Shown piece by piece: positions 63,848-64,000 of a stretch of 64,000 bases of DNA. The notes beneath the pieces are model-generated. The model was not told where the DNA came from. It ran no database searches and saw only the letters and a list, made by a program, of their open reading frames with translations. Both the position numbers and the translations under genes were made by a program. The stretch's first letter is position 1, and every line of letters starts with the position of its first letter. The DNA lies in contig CM055099.1 in the NCBI GenBank assembly GCA_029204225.1, forward strand, positions 63,921,614 through 63,985,613, read 5' to 3'. Source of the DNA: Diphasiastrum complanatum. Lineage: Eukaryota; Streptophyta; Lycopodiopsida; Lycopodiales; Lycopodiaceae.

Positions 63848-64000
63848 GTGAGTGTCGAGAAGAAGCACTGGCAGTAGTGACATGGGTGGGGGTGCGACCC
63901 TCGTCGGAATGACCCTCACGGAAAGGAAAAACATGTGACTGGTCTACACGAGGAGTGGACTGAATCTCCTCGGTCGATGATGTGTACTCAACCAATCGAG
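63848..64000 (-). repeat. Inverted copy of part of the TnpA-like fragment, runs off the window
   Basis: The inverse of 63848-64000 matches 61048-61200 with few differences (GATTGGTTGAGTACACATCA; GAGATTCAGTCCACTCCTC; CCCCCACCCATGTCACTACT). The encoded MVEYTSSTEEIQSTPRVDQS matches MVEYTSSIEEIQSTPHVDQS. It lacks the Transposase_24 block within the window. Confidence 0.8.

Overview
The window reads as repeat-dominated intergenic DNA of a large land-plant genome. The plant signals are TTTAGGG-type heptamers (39.7-40.4 kb), plant Ty1/copia and Ty3/gypsy coding remnants, a CACTA (En/Spm) element with CACTACAAG termini, and a tRNA-iMet-type primer binding site. The transposase-like DUF7869 and Transposase_24 relatives, as I remember their distribution, suggest a non-seed plant such as a fern, but this is inference only. 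I see no convincing host gene, no rRNA or tRNA gene and no CRISPR array.

Layout. 0-4 kb: a decayed unknown reading frame, a CATCCGAC short repeat, and a copia LTR/leader with a gag fragment. 4.0-11.0 kb: two related gypsy elements lying head to head, minus then plus; the first has large internal deletions in pol and the second is truncated in RNase H. 12.1-14.6 kb: a decayed transposase-like gene (DUF7869 type, minus). 15-20 kb: tandem repeats, above all a 2.1 kb satellite whose ~115 bp unit carries a 10+1+10 palindrome. 20.0-22.4 kb: a copia RT/RNase H frame with its polypurine tract and 3' LTR, fused to an unrecognised upstream frame. 22.7-30.4 kb: a minus-strand copia element split in the RT by a 5.25 kb CACTA element that carries a spliced TnpA-like gene, subterminal repeat arrays and strong hairpins. 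30.4-36.9 kb: an internally deleted copia, a 1 kb direct duplication and a broken glycine-rich repeat gene. 38.3-43.8 kb: an LTR, a 1.9 kb degenerate telomere-like heptamer block between CT and GA tracts, and GC-rich palindromes in TA-rich DNA. 43.9-46.2 kb: a run of decayed frames I cannot identify. 46.2-54.8 kb: a solo LTR with a perfect 5 bp target duplication, a decayed copia (minus), a copia 3' end (plus) and a nested LTR pair. 54.9-56.4 kb: a second DUF7869-type copy interrupted by a TA-flanked MITE. 56.4-60.8 kb: long microsatellites embedded in a recurring flank. 60.3-64.0 kb: a second Transposase_24 fragment, a copia gag, and an inverted copy of part of the first at the window edge.

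The elements do not cooperate as a pathway; the picture is layered insertion, deletion and decay. Nesting gives relative ages: the CACTA element is younger than the copia it splits, the solo LTR is younger than the repeat it splits, and the MITE is younger than the second DUF7869 copy. The best candidates for something under-described are the palindromic satellite, the dispersed CCGCGG palindromes, the telomere-like block flanked by CT/GA tracts, the DUF7869 element pair, and the unidentified frames at 43.9-46.2 kb.
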